NCBI RefSeq assembly: GCF_003627795.1
Contig: NZ_CP032684.1
Span: 2,333,001 to 2,397,000 of the forward strand
DNA: 64,000 bases
Reading direction: 5' to 3'
Source of the DNA: Rhizobium sp. CCGE531
Lineage (GTDB): Bacteria > Pseudomonadota > Alphaproteobacteria > Rhizobiales > Rhizobiaceae
Part shown: piece after piece, positions 1 to 8,291 of the stretch
How positions within the stretch are numbered: the first letter of the stretch is position 1
How the letters are laid out: each line of letters opens with the position of its first letter
Notes under the pieces: model-generated
The model's input: the letters and a program-made list of their open reading frames with translations, nothing else
Told to the model about the DNA's origin: nothing
Databases searched by the model: none
Program-made: the position numbers and the translations under genes

Positions 1-40
1 AACCTGGTATTGAACGTCGTCTGATCGAGGAGGATCGACC

Positions 41-571
41 ATGCCGCTTTACGCCCTTGCCGGCCTGAGGCCGAAAACGCCCGGTCCCGGCCGATACTGG
101 ATCGCGCCGGATGCCAGCGTGATCGGCAAGGTCGAGATCGGCGAGGATGTCGGCATCTGGTTCGGCGCGGTGCTGCGTGGCGACAACGAGCCGATCGTCG
201 TCGGCAAGGGCACGAACATCCAGGAAGGCACGATGGTGCATACCGATCCGGCCTATCCGACCACGATCGGCGAAGGCTGCACCATCGGGCATCACGCCAT
301 CATCCATGGCTGCACGATCGGCAACAATTCGCTGATCGGCATGGGCGCCACCGTGCTGAACGGCGCAAAGATCGGCAATAATTGCCTCGTCGGCGCCAAT
401 GCGCTCATCACGGAAGGCAAGGAATTCCCCGATGGCTCCCTGATCGTCGGCGCGCCGGCAAGAGCGATCCGCACGCTTAACGAGGCCGCGATCGAAGGTC
501 TGCGCCGCTCCGCCAGCAACTATGTCAAGAACTGGCAGCGCTTTGCCCGCGATCTTGAGAGACTAGATTAG
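41..571 (+). CDS. Gamma-class carbonic anhydrase-like hexapeptide-repeat protein
   Basis: A 176-aa left-handed beta-helix protein of the gamma carbonic anhydrase/PaaY family. Hexapeptide repeats (IG-x4 spacing) run from about residue 25 to 140. The three family zinc-ligand histidines are visible as H67 (MVHTDP), H84 and H89 (IGHHAIIHG), and the IWFGAVLRGD signature is intact. It is therefore probably a zinc metalloenzyme or carbonic anhydrase homologue in the cytoplasm; actual CO2 hydration cannot be read from sequence. The ATG follows a strong GAGGAGGATCGACC ribosome site. It converges on zur, but no Zur-like palindrome lies in the 40 bp visible upstream, so zinc control is not indicated. 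Confidence 0.88.
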   Translation: MPLYALAGLRPKTPGPGRYWIAPDASVIGKVEIGEDVGIWFGAVLRGDNEPIVVGKGTNIQEGTMVHTDPAYPTTIGEGCTIGHHAIIHGCTIGNNSLIGMGATVLNGAKIGNNCLVGANALITEGKEFPDGSLIVGAPARAIRTLNEAAIEGLRRSASNYVKNWQRFARDLERLD

Positions 572-592
572 AAAACAATCATAAGTGCCTAT

Positions 593-616
593 GGACAGGG
601 AAATAAACCTCTGTCC
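593..616. terminator. Possible hairpin between convergent genes
   Basis: GGACAGGG and CCTCTGTCC can pair with one bulge across a short A-rich loop, between the carbonic anhydrase stop and the zur stop. There is no good T-run, so termination is only a guess. Confidence 0.3.
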
Positions 617-621
617 TAAGC

Positions 622-1020
622 TTACGCTGCGCAGTTGGCGCAATGGCCGCGGATTTCGATGGTCGACTTTTCCGCCTTGAACTTCTGCGATTTCAGCCAG
701 TCCATCAGCCGGTGATCCACCTCGTGATCGTGGAATTCGATTACCTGGCCGCAGCTTTCGCAGATAGCGAAGGCGACGAGGCCGTGGCTGTGGCAATCCT
801 CGTTCGGATGGGCGCAGGCGACGAAGGAATTGATGCTCTCGAGCCGGTGCACCACGCCATATTCGAGCAGCTTGTCCAGAGCGCGATAGACCTGCAGCGG
901 CGCGCGAAAACCCTGATCGCGCAGCTTGTCGAGAATGGTATAAGCGCTTAGCGGCGCTTCCGCCCTAGTCAGGACGTCGAAAACAAGCGTCTGGTTCTTG
1001 GTGAGCATCGGAGTCGTCAT
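622..1020 (-). CDS. zur: Zinc uptake regulator Zur (Fur family)
   Basis: A 132-aa Fur-family repressor. It has an N-terminal winged helix (about 1-75, with TRAEAPLSAYTILDKL and the recognition region QVYRALDKL) and a C-terminal metal-binding/dimerisation domain. Cysteine pairs CESC and CANC are the usual structural zinc site, and the HSHG and EFHDHEVDH histidines are candidate sensor ligands. The ATG overlaps the znuB stop (ATGA), so it is the last gene of znuCB-zur and should be translationally coupled. Autoregulation is likely because the operon starts at a region with two Zur-like palindromes (2761-2797). The zinc rather than iron assignment rests on this context. Confidence 0.93.
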   Translation of the reverse strand: MTTPMLTKNQTLVFDVLTRAEAPLSAYTILDKLRDQGFRAPLQVYRALDKLLEYGVVHRLESINSFVACAHPNEDCHSHGLVAFAICESCGQVIEFHDHEVDHRLMDWLKSQKFKAEKSTIEIRGHCANCAA

Positions 1021-1844
1021 GATGACTGTCCTCTCTGTTGCGTCGCTGGCGTGCCGGCCCTGCGAACGAGGGGCAGCAGACTGATGATAAACAGGACGAG
1101 CGCCGCAACGACGATGGACGGCCCGGACGGCGTATCGTAGCGCAGCGATCCGAAAAGCCCGCCGACAACGGCGATGGCGCCGAGCAGCGAGGCGAAAATC
1201 GCCATCGTCTCCGGCGTTGCGGCAAAGCGGCGCGCAGTGGCCGCGGGAATGATCAGCAGCGCGGTGATGAGGAGTATGCCGACGATCTTCATGGCGATCG
1301 CGATCACCACGGCCATCAGCAGCATGAAAAGCAGCCTCGCGCGCTCCGGCCGCAGCCCTTCGGCCTCGGCAAGCTCGGGATTGACCGTCGAGGCCAGTAG
1401 CGGCCGCCAGAGCCAGACGATCGCCGCCAGCACGAGGATGCCGCCGCCCCAGATCACCGCGATATCGGATTGGCTGACAGCCAGAATGTCGCCGAAGAGG
1501 AAGGCGATGAGATCGATCCGCACCCAGCTCATGAAGGCGACGATGACGAGACCGATCGCCAGCGTCGCATGCGAGAGGATGCCGAGCAGCGCATCCGCCG
1601 ACAATGCCTGCCGCCGCTGCAGGAAGAGCAGCAATATCGAGACGAGGGCCGCGACCGCAAAGACCGAGAGCGTGAGGTTGAGCTGGAACAGCAGCGATAG
1701 CGCCACGCCGAGCAAAGCCGAATGCGAGATCGTATCGCCGAAATAGGCCATGCGGCGCCAGATGATGAAACAGCCGAGCGGCCCGGTCGTCAGCGCCAGT
1801 CCGACGCCGGCCACGACGGCGCGCAGGAAGAAATCGTCAAACAT
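1017..1844 (-). CDS. znuB: Zinc ABC transporter permease ZnuB
   Basis: A 275-aa integral membrane permease of the ABC-3 family with about eight hydrophobic helices. It forms the inner-membrane channel of the ZnuABC zinc importer. I start it at MFDDFFLRAVVAG, preceded by GGGAG and overlapping the znuC stop by 8 bp. The frame stays open 84 bp further upstream, but that extension is only the out-of-frame reading of the His-codon repeats that end znuC. It is the middle gene of znuC-znuB-zur. Confidence 0.93.
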   Translation of the reverse strand: MFDDFFLRAVVAGVGLALTTGPLGCFIIWRRMAYFGDTISHSALLGVALSLLFQLNLTLSVFAVAALVSILLLFLQRRQALSADALLGILSHATLAIGLVIVAFMSWVRIDLIAFLFGDILAVSQSDIAVIWGGGILVLAAIVWLWRPLLASTVNPELAEAEGLRPERARLLFMLLMAVVIAIAMKIVGILLITALLIIPAATARRFAATPETMAIFASLLGAIAVVGGLFGSLRYDTPSGPSIVVAALVLFIISLLPLVRRAGTPATQQRGQSS

Positions 1845-2721
1845 GGCGCTCTCCCTCGGCATGGTCATGGCCATGATGATCATCGTGATCGTGGTGATGA
1901 TCGCCGTGCTCGTGATGGTGGTGACCATCGTCGGCCTGACAATTGTCGGTTATCGAACCATCCGCGTGCTGCACGCGGCCATCGGGCAGATGCGTATGGT
2001 CGTGATGATGGCTGTAGATCGCCAGGGATTGCGCCGCGCGCGTGCCGAAAAGCCGGACATATTCGGGGCTCTGGCTGACGCTCTGCGGCGTGCCACGGCA
2101 GCAGACATGGCCGTTCAGGCAAACCACCGTATCCGTGGCCGCCATGACGACATGCAGATCGTGCGAGATCAGCAGGATGCCGCAGCCTTGCGAATTACGG
2201 ATCGACTTGATCAAGTCGTAAAGCGCGATCTCGCCGCTGAAATCCACACCCTGTACAGGCTCGTCGAGGACAAGCAGATCGGGCTTGCGGGCAATGGCGC
2301 GCGCAAGCAGCGCCCGCTGGAATTCGCCGCCCGAAAGATGCTGCACCTCGGCCTTGGCGAGATGAGCAATGCCGACCGCTTCAAGCGCTGCAAGCAGCTC
2401 GCGTTCCGGCAGAGGCCCCGTCAGCGTCATCAATCGCTGCACGCTGAGCGGCAAGGTCCAATCGATGGCAAGCTTCTGCGGGACATAGCCGACCTTCAGA
2501 TTGGCAATGCGGTCGACATGCCCCTCGTCCGGCTTCAGAACGCCGATCGCCGTCTTGGCGCTGGTCGACTTGCCGGAGCCGTTCGGGCCGATCAGGGTGA
2601 CGATCTCGCCGCGGTTCACCGAAAAATCGACGCCGCGCACCAGCCAGCGGCCACTGCGGCGGACGCCGACATCATGGAGCGACACCAGGGCTCGGCTCTT
2701 GCTGTCGATGGAAGAAAGCAT
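1837..2721 (-). CDS. znuC: Zinc ABC transporter ATPase ZnuC with His-rich tail
   Basis: A 294-aa ABC ATPase. Walker A is GPNGSGKST, the signature LSGGEFQRALLARA, Walker B LLVLDEP and the switch histidine LLISHD. It powers zinc import with ZnuB and ZnuA. The last 58 residues lie outside the core fold and contain 20 histidines (stretches such as GHHHHEHGDHHHDHDDHHGH), suggesting a cytoplasmic zinc-buffering or sensing tail. The start is ATG at MLSSIDSK with GGAAAT upstream; a longer reading exists but would run through the Zur boxes. It is divergent from znuA. Confidence 0.92.
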   Translation of the reverse strand: MLSSIDSKSRALVSLHDVGVRRSGRWLVRGVDFSVNRGEIVTLIGPNGSGKSTSAKTAIGVLKPDEGHVDRIANLKVGYVPQKLAIDWTLPLSVQRLMTLTGPLPERELLAALEAVGIAHLAKAEVQHLSGGEFQRALLARAIARKPDLLVLDEPVQGVDFSGEIALYDLIKSIRNSQGCGILLISHDLHVVMAATDTVVCLNGHVCCRGTPQSVSQSPEYVRLFGTRAAQSLAIYSHHHDHTHLPDGRVQHADGSITDNCQADDGHHHHEHGDHHHDHDDHHGHDHAEGERHV

Positions 2722-2760
2722 GAAATTTCCAATTGCACTATTGCGCCTTGCTATCGCACA

Positions 2761-2775
2761 CGTTATAGCATAACG
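2761..2775. promoter_or_regulatory. Zur-like box A (znuC/znuA intergenic)
   Basis: CGTTATAGCATAACG is a perfect 6-3-6 palindrome in the 100-bp divergent znuC-znuA promoter region. It shares the 15-bp geometry and AT-rich half sites of the other two boxes here (2783-2797 and 3851-3865). Assignment to Zur is by context. Confidence 0.7.
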
Positions 2776-2782
2776 CAATTGA

Positions 2783-2797
2783 TGTAATAACATAACA
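2783..2797. promoter_or_regulatory. Zur-like box B (znuC/znuA intergenic)
   Basis: TGTAATAACATAACA has 6-bp arms matching at five of six positions around a 3-bp centre. It sits 24 bp before the znuA start, so bound repressor would cover the start region. Confidence 0.7.
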
Positions 2798-2821
2798 TAC
2801 CCATTCAAGGGCATTTATCGC

Positions 2822-3790
2822 ATGAACGCAGCAAAAGCTTTTCTTCCCCTCGCCGCCACCCTCCTGCTTTCCGGCCTGCTTGCCGGCACCACCGCGACCG
2901 CAGCCGATGCACCAAGGGTCGTCGTCTCCATCAAGCCGATCCATTCGCTTGTCGCCGCGATCATGCAAGGGGTCGGCACACCGGATCTGATCGTTGACGG
3001 TGCCGCCTCGCCGCATACCTATGCGCTGAAGCCGTCGAATGCCCGCAGCCTCCAGCAGGCACAGGTGGTTTTCTGGGTTGGGCCAGGCATGGAAGCCTTC
3101 CTGCAGAAGCCGCTCGCATCCCTCGGCGCCAATGCCACGGTCGTCGAACTCGACGATGCGCCCGGCATCACCAAGCTCAAATTCCGCGAAGGCGGCGCCT
3201 TCGAGCCGCATGACGACGGCGACGAAGCGGCCGCCGGAGAAAGCCACACGCACGATCATCATGACCACGATCACGGCGAGTTCGACACCCATCTCTGGCT
3301 CGATCCGCATAATGCCAAGGCGATGGTCGCCGAAATCACCACGTCGCTGGTCGCGGCCGACCCCGCTAATGCGCTGACCTATGAAGCAAACCAGAAGGCT
3401 CTGAACGACAAGCTCGATGCCCTGGACAGCGAAATCGCCTCGGCCGTCGCGCCGGTGAAGGACAAGCCTTTTATCGTCTTCCACGACGCCTACCAATATT
3501 TCGAGCATCGCTACGGCGTGCGCGTTTCCGGCTCCATCACGGTCAGCCCCGAAACCATTCCGGGCGCACAGCGCGTCGCCGAAATTCACAGCAAGGTCGC
3601 CGATCTCGGCGCGACCTGCGTCTTCGCCGAACCGCAATTCGAGCCGAAGCTGGTCAATGTGGTGCTGGAAGGCACGCAGGCGAAATCGGGCGTCCTCGAT
3701 CCCGAAGCCGCAACGCTGCCGCAGGGGCCGGATCTCTATTTCGACCTGATGCGCGGTATCGCAAGCTCCCTGAAAGAGTGCCTCTCCTGA
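2822..3790 (+). CDS. znuA: Zinc ABC transporter substrate-binding protein ZnuA
   Basis: A 322-aa periplasmic zinc-binding protein of the cluster A-I (ZnuA/TroA) family. A signal peptide occupies about residues 1-28 (hydrophobic core LLLSGLLAGTTATAADA). Family ligand histidines appear in SIKPIHSL, ASPHTY and VFHDAYQYFEHRYG. A His/Asp-rich loop (SHTHDHHDHDHGEFDTH) near residue 140 is typical of zinc rather than manganese binders. It captures zinc for ZnuBC and is transcribed divergently from znuCB-zur, with two Zur-like boxes just upstream. Confidence 0.95.
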   Translation: MNAAKAFLPLAATLLLSGLLAGTTATAADAPRVVVSIKPIHSLVAAIMQGVGTPDLIVDGAASPHTYALKPSNARSLQQAQVVFWVGPGMEAFLQKPLASLGANATVVELDDAPGITKLKFREGGAFEPHDDGDEAAAGESHTHDHHDHDHGEFDTHLWLDPHNAKAMVAEITTSLVAADPANALTYEANQKALNDKLDALDSEIASAVAPVKDKPFIVFHDAYQYFEHRYGVRVSGSITVSPETIPGAQRVAEIHSKVADLGATCVFAEPQFEPKLVNVVLEGTQAKSGVLDPEAATLPQGPDLYFDLMRGIASSLKECLS

Positions 3791-3813
3791 ATGAGGCTGT
3801 GTAACGCCGAAGG

Positions 3814-3838
3814 AAGCGAGCCCGATGCTCGCTTTTTT
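3814..3838 (+). terminator. Rho-independent terminator after znuA
   Basis: AGCGAGC, a 5-nt loop, then GCTCGCT running into TTTTT, 24 bp after the znuA stop. It separates znuA from the Zur-box promoter of the next gene. Confidence 0.8.
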
Positions 3839-3850
3839 CATCCAAACAAA

Positions 3851-3865
3851 TGTAATGATATTACA
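3851..3865. promoter_or_regulatory. Zur-like box C before the COG0523 GTPase
   Basis: TGTAATGATATTACA is a perfect 6-3-6 palindrome 17 bp before the GTPase start codon, resembling box B. It indicates that the GTPase belongs to the zinc-starvation regulon. Confidence 0.75.
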
Positions 3866-3882
3866 TTACAGATGAGGTTATC

Positions 3883-5088
3883 ATGAACAAGAAGCTCCCG
3901 GTCACCGTCCTCTCCGGTTTCCTCGGCGCCGGCAAGACGACGCTGCTCAACCATATCCTCAACAATCGCCAGGGCCTGCGCGTCGCCGTCATCGTCAACG
4001 ACATGAGCGAGGTGAATATCGATGCGGCGCTGGTGCGCGATGGCGGCGCCAATCTCTCGCGCACGGAGGAACAGCTGGTCGAAATGACCAATGGCTGCAT
4101 CTGTTGCACATTGCGCGACGACCTGCTGAAGGAGGTCCGCCAGCTCGCCGGGCAGGACCGTTTCGATTACCTCCTGATCGAATCCACAGGCATCGCCGAA
4201 CCCCTGCCCGTCGCCACCACTTTCGAGTTTCGCGACGAGGATGGCAGCAGCCTCTCCGACGTCTCCCGACTCGACACTATGGTCACGGTCGTCGATGCCG
4301 CCAACCTTCTCGCTGATTATGGATCGACGGACTTCCTTGCCGATCGCGGCGAAACAGCCGGCGACAACGACAACAGGACCATCGTCGACCTGCTGGTCGA
4401 GCAGATCGAGTTTGCCGATGTCGTCATTCTCAACAAGGTCGGCTCCGCAACCGCCGGGCAGCGCGACGCGGCCCGCAAGATCATCGTCAGCCTTAATCCG
4501 GATGCCCGGTTGATCGAAACTGATTTCGGTGTGGTCGAGCCATCCGAGGTTCTCGGCACGGGCCGCTTCGGCATCGATCGCTCCGAAACCCATCCGCTCT
4601 GGTACAAGGAGCTGCACGGCTTCAAGGATCATGTTCCGGAAACAGAGGAATATGGCATCCGCTCCTTCGTCTATCGCGCGAAGAAACCGTTCGACCCCGC
4701 TAAATTCCAAGCTTTTCTCAATCGTTCCTGGCCGGGCGTCGTCCGGGCCAAGGGCTTTTTCTGGCTTGCAACCCGGCCCTACTATGTCGGCGAAATGAGC
4801 CAGGCCGGCGCGCTGGTCCGCACGAGCAAGATGGGCCTCTGGTGGGCTGCCGTGCCGCAGGATCAATGGCCGCGGGACCCCTCTTTCAAACGCGCCCTCA
4901 CACCTTATCTCGATCCGATTTGGGGCGATCGCCGCCAGGAACTGGTGTTCATCGGCGCCGATCCGATGAACGAGAAGCAGATTACGGCCGACCTGGATGC
5001 CTGCCTCGTCAAGGCCGATCGGTTTACGCCAGAGCGCTGGCGTGACCTGCCCGATCCCTTTGCAAGCTGGAACAGGTTGACGGCATGA
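3883..5088 (+). CDS. COG0523 (CobW/ZNG1-like) zinc-homeostasis GTPase
   Basis: A 401-aa G3E-family GTPase. Walker [10 protein letters not shown] is at residues 12-20, the metal-binding CxCC motif (CICC) at 72-75, followed by ESTGIAEP, the guanine-specificity motif NKVG, and a C-terminal CobW_C domain. COG0523 members under Zur act as zinc metallochaperones or in zinc-saving metabolism (ZigA/YciC/ZNG1). The perfect Zur-like palindrome upstream places this one there, rather than with cobalamin synthesis, whose own CobW is at 24727-25776. It is followed by a small Cys-containing ORF overlapping its stop codon. Confidence 0.88.
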   Translation: MNKKLPVTVLSGFLGAGKTTLLNHILNNRQGLRVAVIVNDMSEVNIDAALVRDGGANLSRTEEQLVEMTNGCICCTLRDDLLKEVRQLAGQDRFDYLLIESTGIAEPLPVATTFEFRDEDGSSLSDVSRLDTMVTVVDAANLLADYGSTDFLADRGETAGDNDNRTIVDLLVEQIEFADVVILNKVGSATAGQRDAARKIIVSLNPDARLIETDFGVVEPSEVLGTGRFGIDRSETHPLWYKELHGFKDHVPETEEYGIRSFVYRAKKPFDPAKFQAFLNRSWPGVVRAKGFFWLATRPYYVGEMSQAGALVRTSKMGLWWAAVPQDQWPRDPSFKRALTPYLDPIWGDRRQELVFIGADPMNEKQITADLDACLVKADRFTPERWRDLPDPFASWNRLTA

Positions 5089-5267
5089 AGAAGCCGAAAG
5101 TGATCAGGTTTCGCTGTCAATGCTTCGAGTGCGGGAGCGATGATATCCTGGCGCACGACGGATTGCGATCCGCCGCAGCCGAGTCGGGCCGGAGCGACGA
5201 AAAATCACGCGAAACGGATCCTCGCCTGAAGGCGGATGTGGTCGGAAAACTGCTGTTTGGGGCCTGA
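5085..5267 (+). CDS. Small Cys-motif protein coupled to the COG0523 GTPase
   Basis: A 60-aa open frame whose ATG overlaps the GTPase stop (ATGA). Its N-terminus carries RCQCFECG, three closely spaced cysteines that could bind one metal ion; the rest is charged and hydrophilic. I do not recognise a family. The overlap, and the hairpin sitting on its stop codon, support a real downstream cistron of the Zur-controlled unit, possibly a metal carrier or substrate of the GTPase. The role is inference only. Confidence 0.5.
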   Translation: MKKPKVIRFRCQCFECGSDDILAHDGLRSAAAESGRSDEKSRETDPRLKADVVGKLLFGA

Positions 5268-5282
5268 ACGCGAGTTCAGGCC
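5261..5282. terminator. Hairpin between convergent genes
   Basis: GGCCTGAAC and GTTCAGGCC form a perfect 9-bp stem closed by a GCGA (GNRA-type) loop. It covers the stop codon of the small Cys ORF and the stop of the convergent PAS gene. There is no T-run, so it may act as a bidirectional transcript end or stabiliser. Confidence 0.5.
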
Positions 5283-5998
5283 ACCATCATGCCGGTGGGA
5301 ACGGCAGTGACCTCATGCATGACGACCAATGCACCGATCACCTCCGACTTGGCGCGGAGCGGAGTGATAGTGCAATGGAGCGCCTTACCCGGCTCGACCT
5401 GATGATCCGCCGGGTAAAGGCATTCCACCTTTTCGCCGGCAAAGCAGGCATCGAGCTTCGCCTTCACGCTGCTTTCGAAATAGTCGGAACCGACGAATTC
5501 CGAGATATGGCGCCCGACGAGCTCCATCGGTTTCGATTTCAGGAATTCCGAATTGGCCGCGTTGCTGTAGAGATAACGATAGTCCCGCGTGACGACGGCG
5601 ACGCGATCCGGCAAGCTGTCCAGAATGACATCGTTCAAAACGCCGCCTTCCTCGAATCCCGGCTCATTGTCGAGATCGGTTTTCTCACTCGAAAACGCCC
5701 GCAGGGCCTCGCCGGCCGCCTGGTTTGCGCCGCCGAAATAACGGTCGATCAGCACCGAAAGCGAAGCGGAATTGTGCATCACTCGCGACCGATCATCCGC
5801 TTCTTCTCGGATGAGATTGTTCATGAACTGGAGCTGCATGTAGATCTCAAGCAGACTCGCGGCCTTGTACGCCAAAATCGCCGCGATAAGTGGCTCCAAT
5901 TCACGATCAAGTGACGCTACAAGCTCATCGTCGCCAAGTTTTATCGCACGCTGAATCTGATTACATTTCATGGAGAAGGCATGAAAGAGTGCCAGCAA
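5276..5998 (-). CDS. PAS-domain protein of unknown function
   Basis: About 240 aa. Residues roughly 1-110 are helical with no family I recognise. The C-terminal half is a PAS fold (LDSLPDRVAVVTRDYRYLY, then LVGRHISEFVG) ending without any output domain, so it probably senses a small ligand or partners another signalling protein. The start is uncertain. A TTG at 5996-5998 sits 6 nt after a strong AGGAGG and is my choice. A GTG at 6020-6022 and an ATG at 5969-5971 are in frame but have poor ribosome sites. It converges on the zinc regulon unit. Confidence 0.7.
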   Translation of the reverse strand: MLALFHAFSMKCNQIQRAIKLGDDELVASLDRELEPLIAAILAYKAASLLEIYMQLQFMNNLIREEADDRSRVMHNSASLSVLIDRYFGGANQAAGEALRAFSSEKTDLDNEPGFEEGGVLNDVILDSLPDRVAVVTRDYRYLYSNAANSEFLKSKPMELVGRHISEFVGSDYFESSVKAKLDACFAGEKVECLYPADHQVEPGKALHCTITPLRAKSEVIGALVVMHEVTAVPTGMMVA

Positions 5999-6270
5999 AA
6001 TTGCCCTCCTGTCCCTGAACACAACAGGACGCAGGGGCCTCGTTTCCCGGCGTTGCCATGCCCAAGGATATTCAGTTTGGTGTCCGCATTCTCACCAAAC
6101 TTTCTACATTGTGAATTAACATGACTTACCCCCACTTTCAATCCGGATGAACGGAAGTTCTCGGAAAAGGAGAACTTTCTGAAATGCAAGGCTTACCGGA
6201 GCAATGACGGCATGAAAGACTGGATGCAAATGTGCGGCATGAATCCGTCGCGCAAGCGCCGGATACGGGC

Positions 6271-7203
6271 CTAGAAAACGGTTTTCTTGATATTCCAGCG
6301 ATCATGATACCAGAGCCATTGCTCGGGATTTTCCCTCACCCAGCTCTCGACCTTGTCGTTCAGCATCTGCGCCGTTGCCGTCAGATCGAGGCCACCCGCC
6401 TCGTTGCGCGGCATCTCCAGCTTCGGCTCGATTTCCAGCCGGTAGCGATTGCCGGGCAGCCGGATGCAGCGGGTCGGATAGACCTCGCAATTGAACTGGC
6501 GCACGAGTTTCGGCAGAAGCGGATTTGTCTTCACGTCCCGGCCAAAGAACCGGGTCTTCAGGCCCTTGCGAAATTTCTGATCGACCAGCACGCCGACACC
6601 GCGACCCGCCTCCAATTCCCTCGCAAGGCTGAAGGAGGACCCGGCATGCGACGGCACTAGATTGCCCATGCGTTTTGCACGGAAGTCGAAAACTTTCTTC
6701 GCGACATAGGGGTTGTTCGGCGGACGGAACAATACGGTCACCGTCAGACCAAAGGCGGCGCCGGCGACCGGCAGCAGCTCGAAATTGCCGGTATGCCCGG
6801 TAAAGACGATGAACGGCCGCGGATTGTCCCTGAGATCGAGGAAGATCGGAATGCCCGAAACCTCGATGCGGCCGGGCTTGTCGCTATGGGGATCGAAATC
6901 GAACAGCCGGTCGAGAAAGACGTATTCCGCCGCGAGCCGGCCCATATTGCCCCAGCTTGCGCGCGCGATCTCCTCGATTTCCGCCTCGCTCTTCTCGGGA
7001 AAGGCATTGCGCAGATTGGTCAGCATCAGCTGATGCCGGCGCATGCGCGGGCCGATCTTGCGGGTCAGCCGATCGGCAAAATTGATGCCCGCATCCGCCG
7101 GAAACAGCTTCAGGAAATTGAGGAATCCGAAAATGACCTGAGCCACCAGCCACTGCCGGAAATTTCTGAGCGCAAGGACGATCCGGGTGATGAAGAGCTT
7201 CAC
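6271..7203 (-). CDS. lpxXL: Very-long-chain acyltransferase LpxXL (lipid A)
   Basis: A 310-aa HtrB/LpxL-type lipid A acyltransferase, inner-membrane associated through its N-terminal hydrophobic segment (about 20-40). The catalytic H-x4-E motif is HTGNFE, with the downstream conserved LFRPPNNPY region. By position at the end of the acpXL operon it should transfer the 27-hydroxyoctacosanoyl chain from AcpXL to lipid A. Translation starts at GTG, 5 bp after the adh2XL stop. It is the last gene of the operon; the 270 bp beyond belongs to the PAS gene upstream region. Confidence 0.93.
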   Translation of the reverse strand: MKLFITRIVLALRNFRQWLVAQVIFGFLNFLKLFPADAGINFADRLTRKIGPRMRRHQLMLTNLRNAFPEKSEAEIEEIARASWGNMGRLAAEYVFLDRLFDFDPHSDKPGRIEVSGIPIFLDLRDNPRPFIVFTGHTGNFELLPVAGAAFGLTVTVLFRPPNNPYVAKKVFDFRAKRMGNLVPSHAGSSFSLARELEAGRGVGVLVDQKFRKGLKTRFFGRDVKTNPLLPKLVRQFNCEVYPTRCIRLPGNRYRLEIEPKLEMPRNEAGGLDLTATAQMLNDKVESWVRENPEQWLWYHDRWNIKKTVF

Positions 7204-7208
7204 GCGGC

Positions 7209-8237
7209 TCAGTCCATCTTCAGGATGATCTTGCCGAAGATCTGGCGCGATTCCATTCGCTCCAGCGCCCGGTCGATATCACTGAAGCTTACCTCGGTAT
7301 CAATGACCGGATGGACAAGCCCGCGCGCCATCTTCTGCATGGCATTGGCCATGTTCTCCATGCGGCAGCCGAAGGAGCCAAGCAGCTTCAATTGCTGCTG
7401 GAAAAGCATCATGAGATTGATATCGGCCGAAACGCCCGACGTCGAACCGCAAGTGACGAGACGGCCGCCGCGCTTCATGCAGAGCATGGAGCCGGCCCAG
7501 GTATCCTTGCCGACATGCTCGAAGACCACGTCGACGCCCTTCTTCTTCGTCAGCTTGCGCACGACACCCTCGAACCGGTCGGTGCGGTAGTTGATGACAT
7601 GATCGGCGCCCAGCGCCTTGGCCTTCTCGATCTTGTCGTCGGAACCGACCGTGGTGATGACCGTGCAGCCGATCTTCTTGGCAAGCTGGATGGCAGCCGT
7701 GCCGATGCCCGAGCCGCCCGCATGAACGAGGATCGTCTCGCCCGGCTCCAGCTTGGCATTGTCGAAGAGCATATGCTCGACCGTGCCGAAGGTTACGGGA
7801 GCAAGGGCTGCGCCGATCGCATCGACGCCGGGAGGCGCCGGAACAAGCAGGCGAGCCGGGAGATTGACTTTCTCTTGAGCGAAACCGTCGAGATGGAAGC
7901 CGTGCACGCCGCTGACATGTTCGCAGAGATTGTCGCGGCCTTCGCGGCAATGACGGCAAAGACCGCAGGTCCGCGCACCGTAAATGGACACGAGTTGCCC
8001 CGGCAGCACGTTGGCGACGCCCGGCCCGATCGCTTCGACGACGCCAGCAGCCTCGGCGCCGATGACCAGCGGCATCTTGCGCTTGGCGAACGCCATGCCG
8101 CGCCAACCCCAGACGTCGATATGATTGAGCGCGACGGCCTTGACGCGCAAGGTCACCTCACCCGCGGCCGGAGCATTCGGTTCCGGCAGATCGGTGATCT
8201 CAAGTTTGCGGTCGTCGATCAGTTGCAAAGCACGCAT
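7209..8237 (-). CDS. adh2XL: Zinc-type alcohol dehydrogenase/reductase Adh2XL
   Basis: A 342-aa medium-chain dehydrogenase. The GroES-like N-terminal domain holds the structural-zinc cysteine cluster CGLCRHCREGRDNLC near residue 95. The Rossmann domain has the nucleotide-binding HAGGSGIGTAA near residue 170. It belongs to the very-long-chain fatty-acid operon and probably performs a reduction step in building the C28 chain on AcpXL; the exact substrate is not established by sequence. It lies between the second ketosynthase and lpxXL. Confidence 0.88.
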   Translation of the reverse strand: MRALQLIDDRKLEITDLPEPNAPAAGEVTLRVKAVALNHIDVWGWRGMAFAKRKMPLVIGAEAAGVVEAIGPGVANVLPGQLVSIYGARTCGLCRHCREGRDNLCEHVSGVHGFHLDGFAQEKVNLPARLLVPAPPGVDAIGAALAPVTFGTVEHMLFDNAKLEPGETILVHAGGSGIGTAAIQLAKKIGCTVITTVGSDDKIEKAKALGADHVINYRTDRFEGVVRKLTKKKGVDVVFEHVGKDTWAGSMLCMKRGGRLVTCGSTSGVSADINLMMLFQQQLKLLGSFGCRMENMANAMQKMARGLVHPVIDTEVSFSDIDRALERMESRQIFGKIILKMD

Positions 8238-8291
8238 GGCAAAGTCCCTCGCCCCTCGGGCGCAGTTATATTCTGTTTTTCAGACGTCCGC

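Noticed and set aside
1845..1928. N-terminal extension of ZnuB rich in Thr/Ile/Met
   Set aside because: It is the alternative-frame reading of the His-codon repeats at the end of znuC. The start at 1844 has a good ribosome site.
2738..3841. 367-aa open frame antisense to znuA
   Set aside because: It runs through the Zur boxes and the znuA coding region with no domain; znuA itself is unambiguous.
3883..5088. Second cobalamin CobW
   Set aside because: It shares the COG0523 fold, but the Zur-like box and the neighbouring znu genes place it in zinc homeostasis. The cobalamin CobW lies between cobP and cobN.
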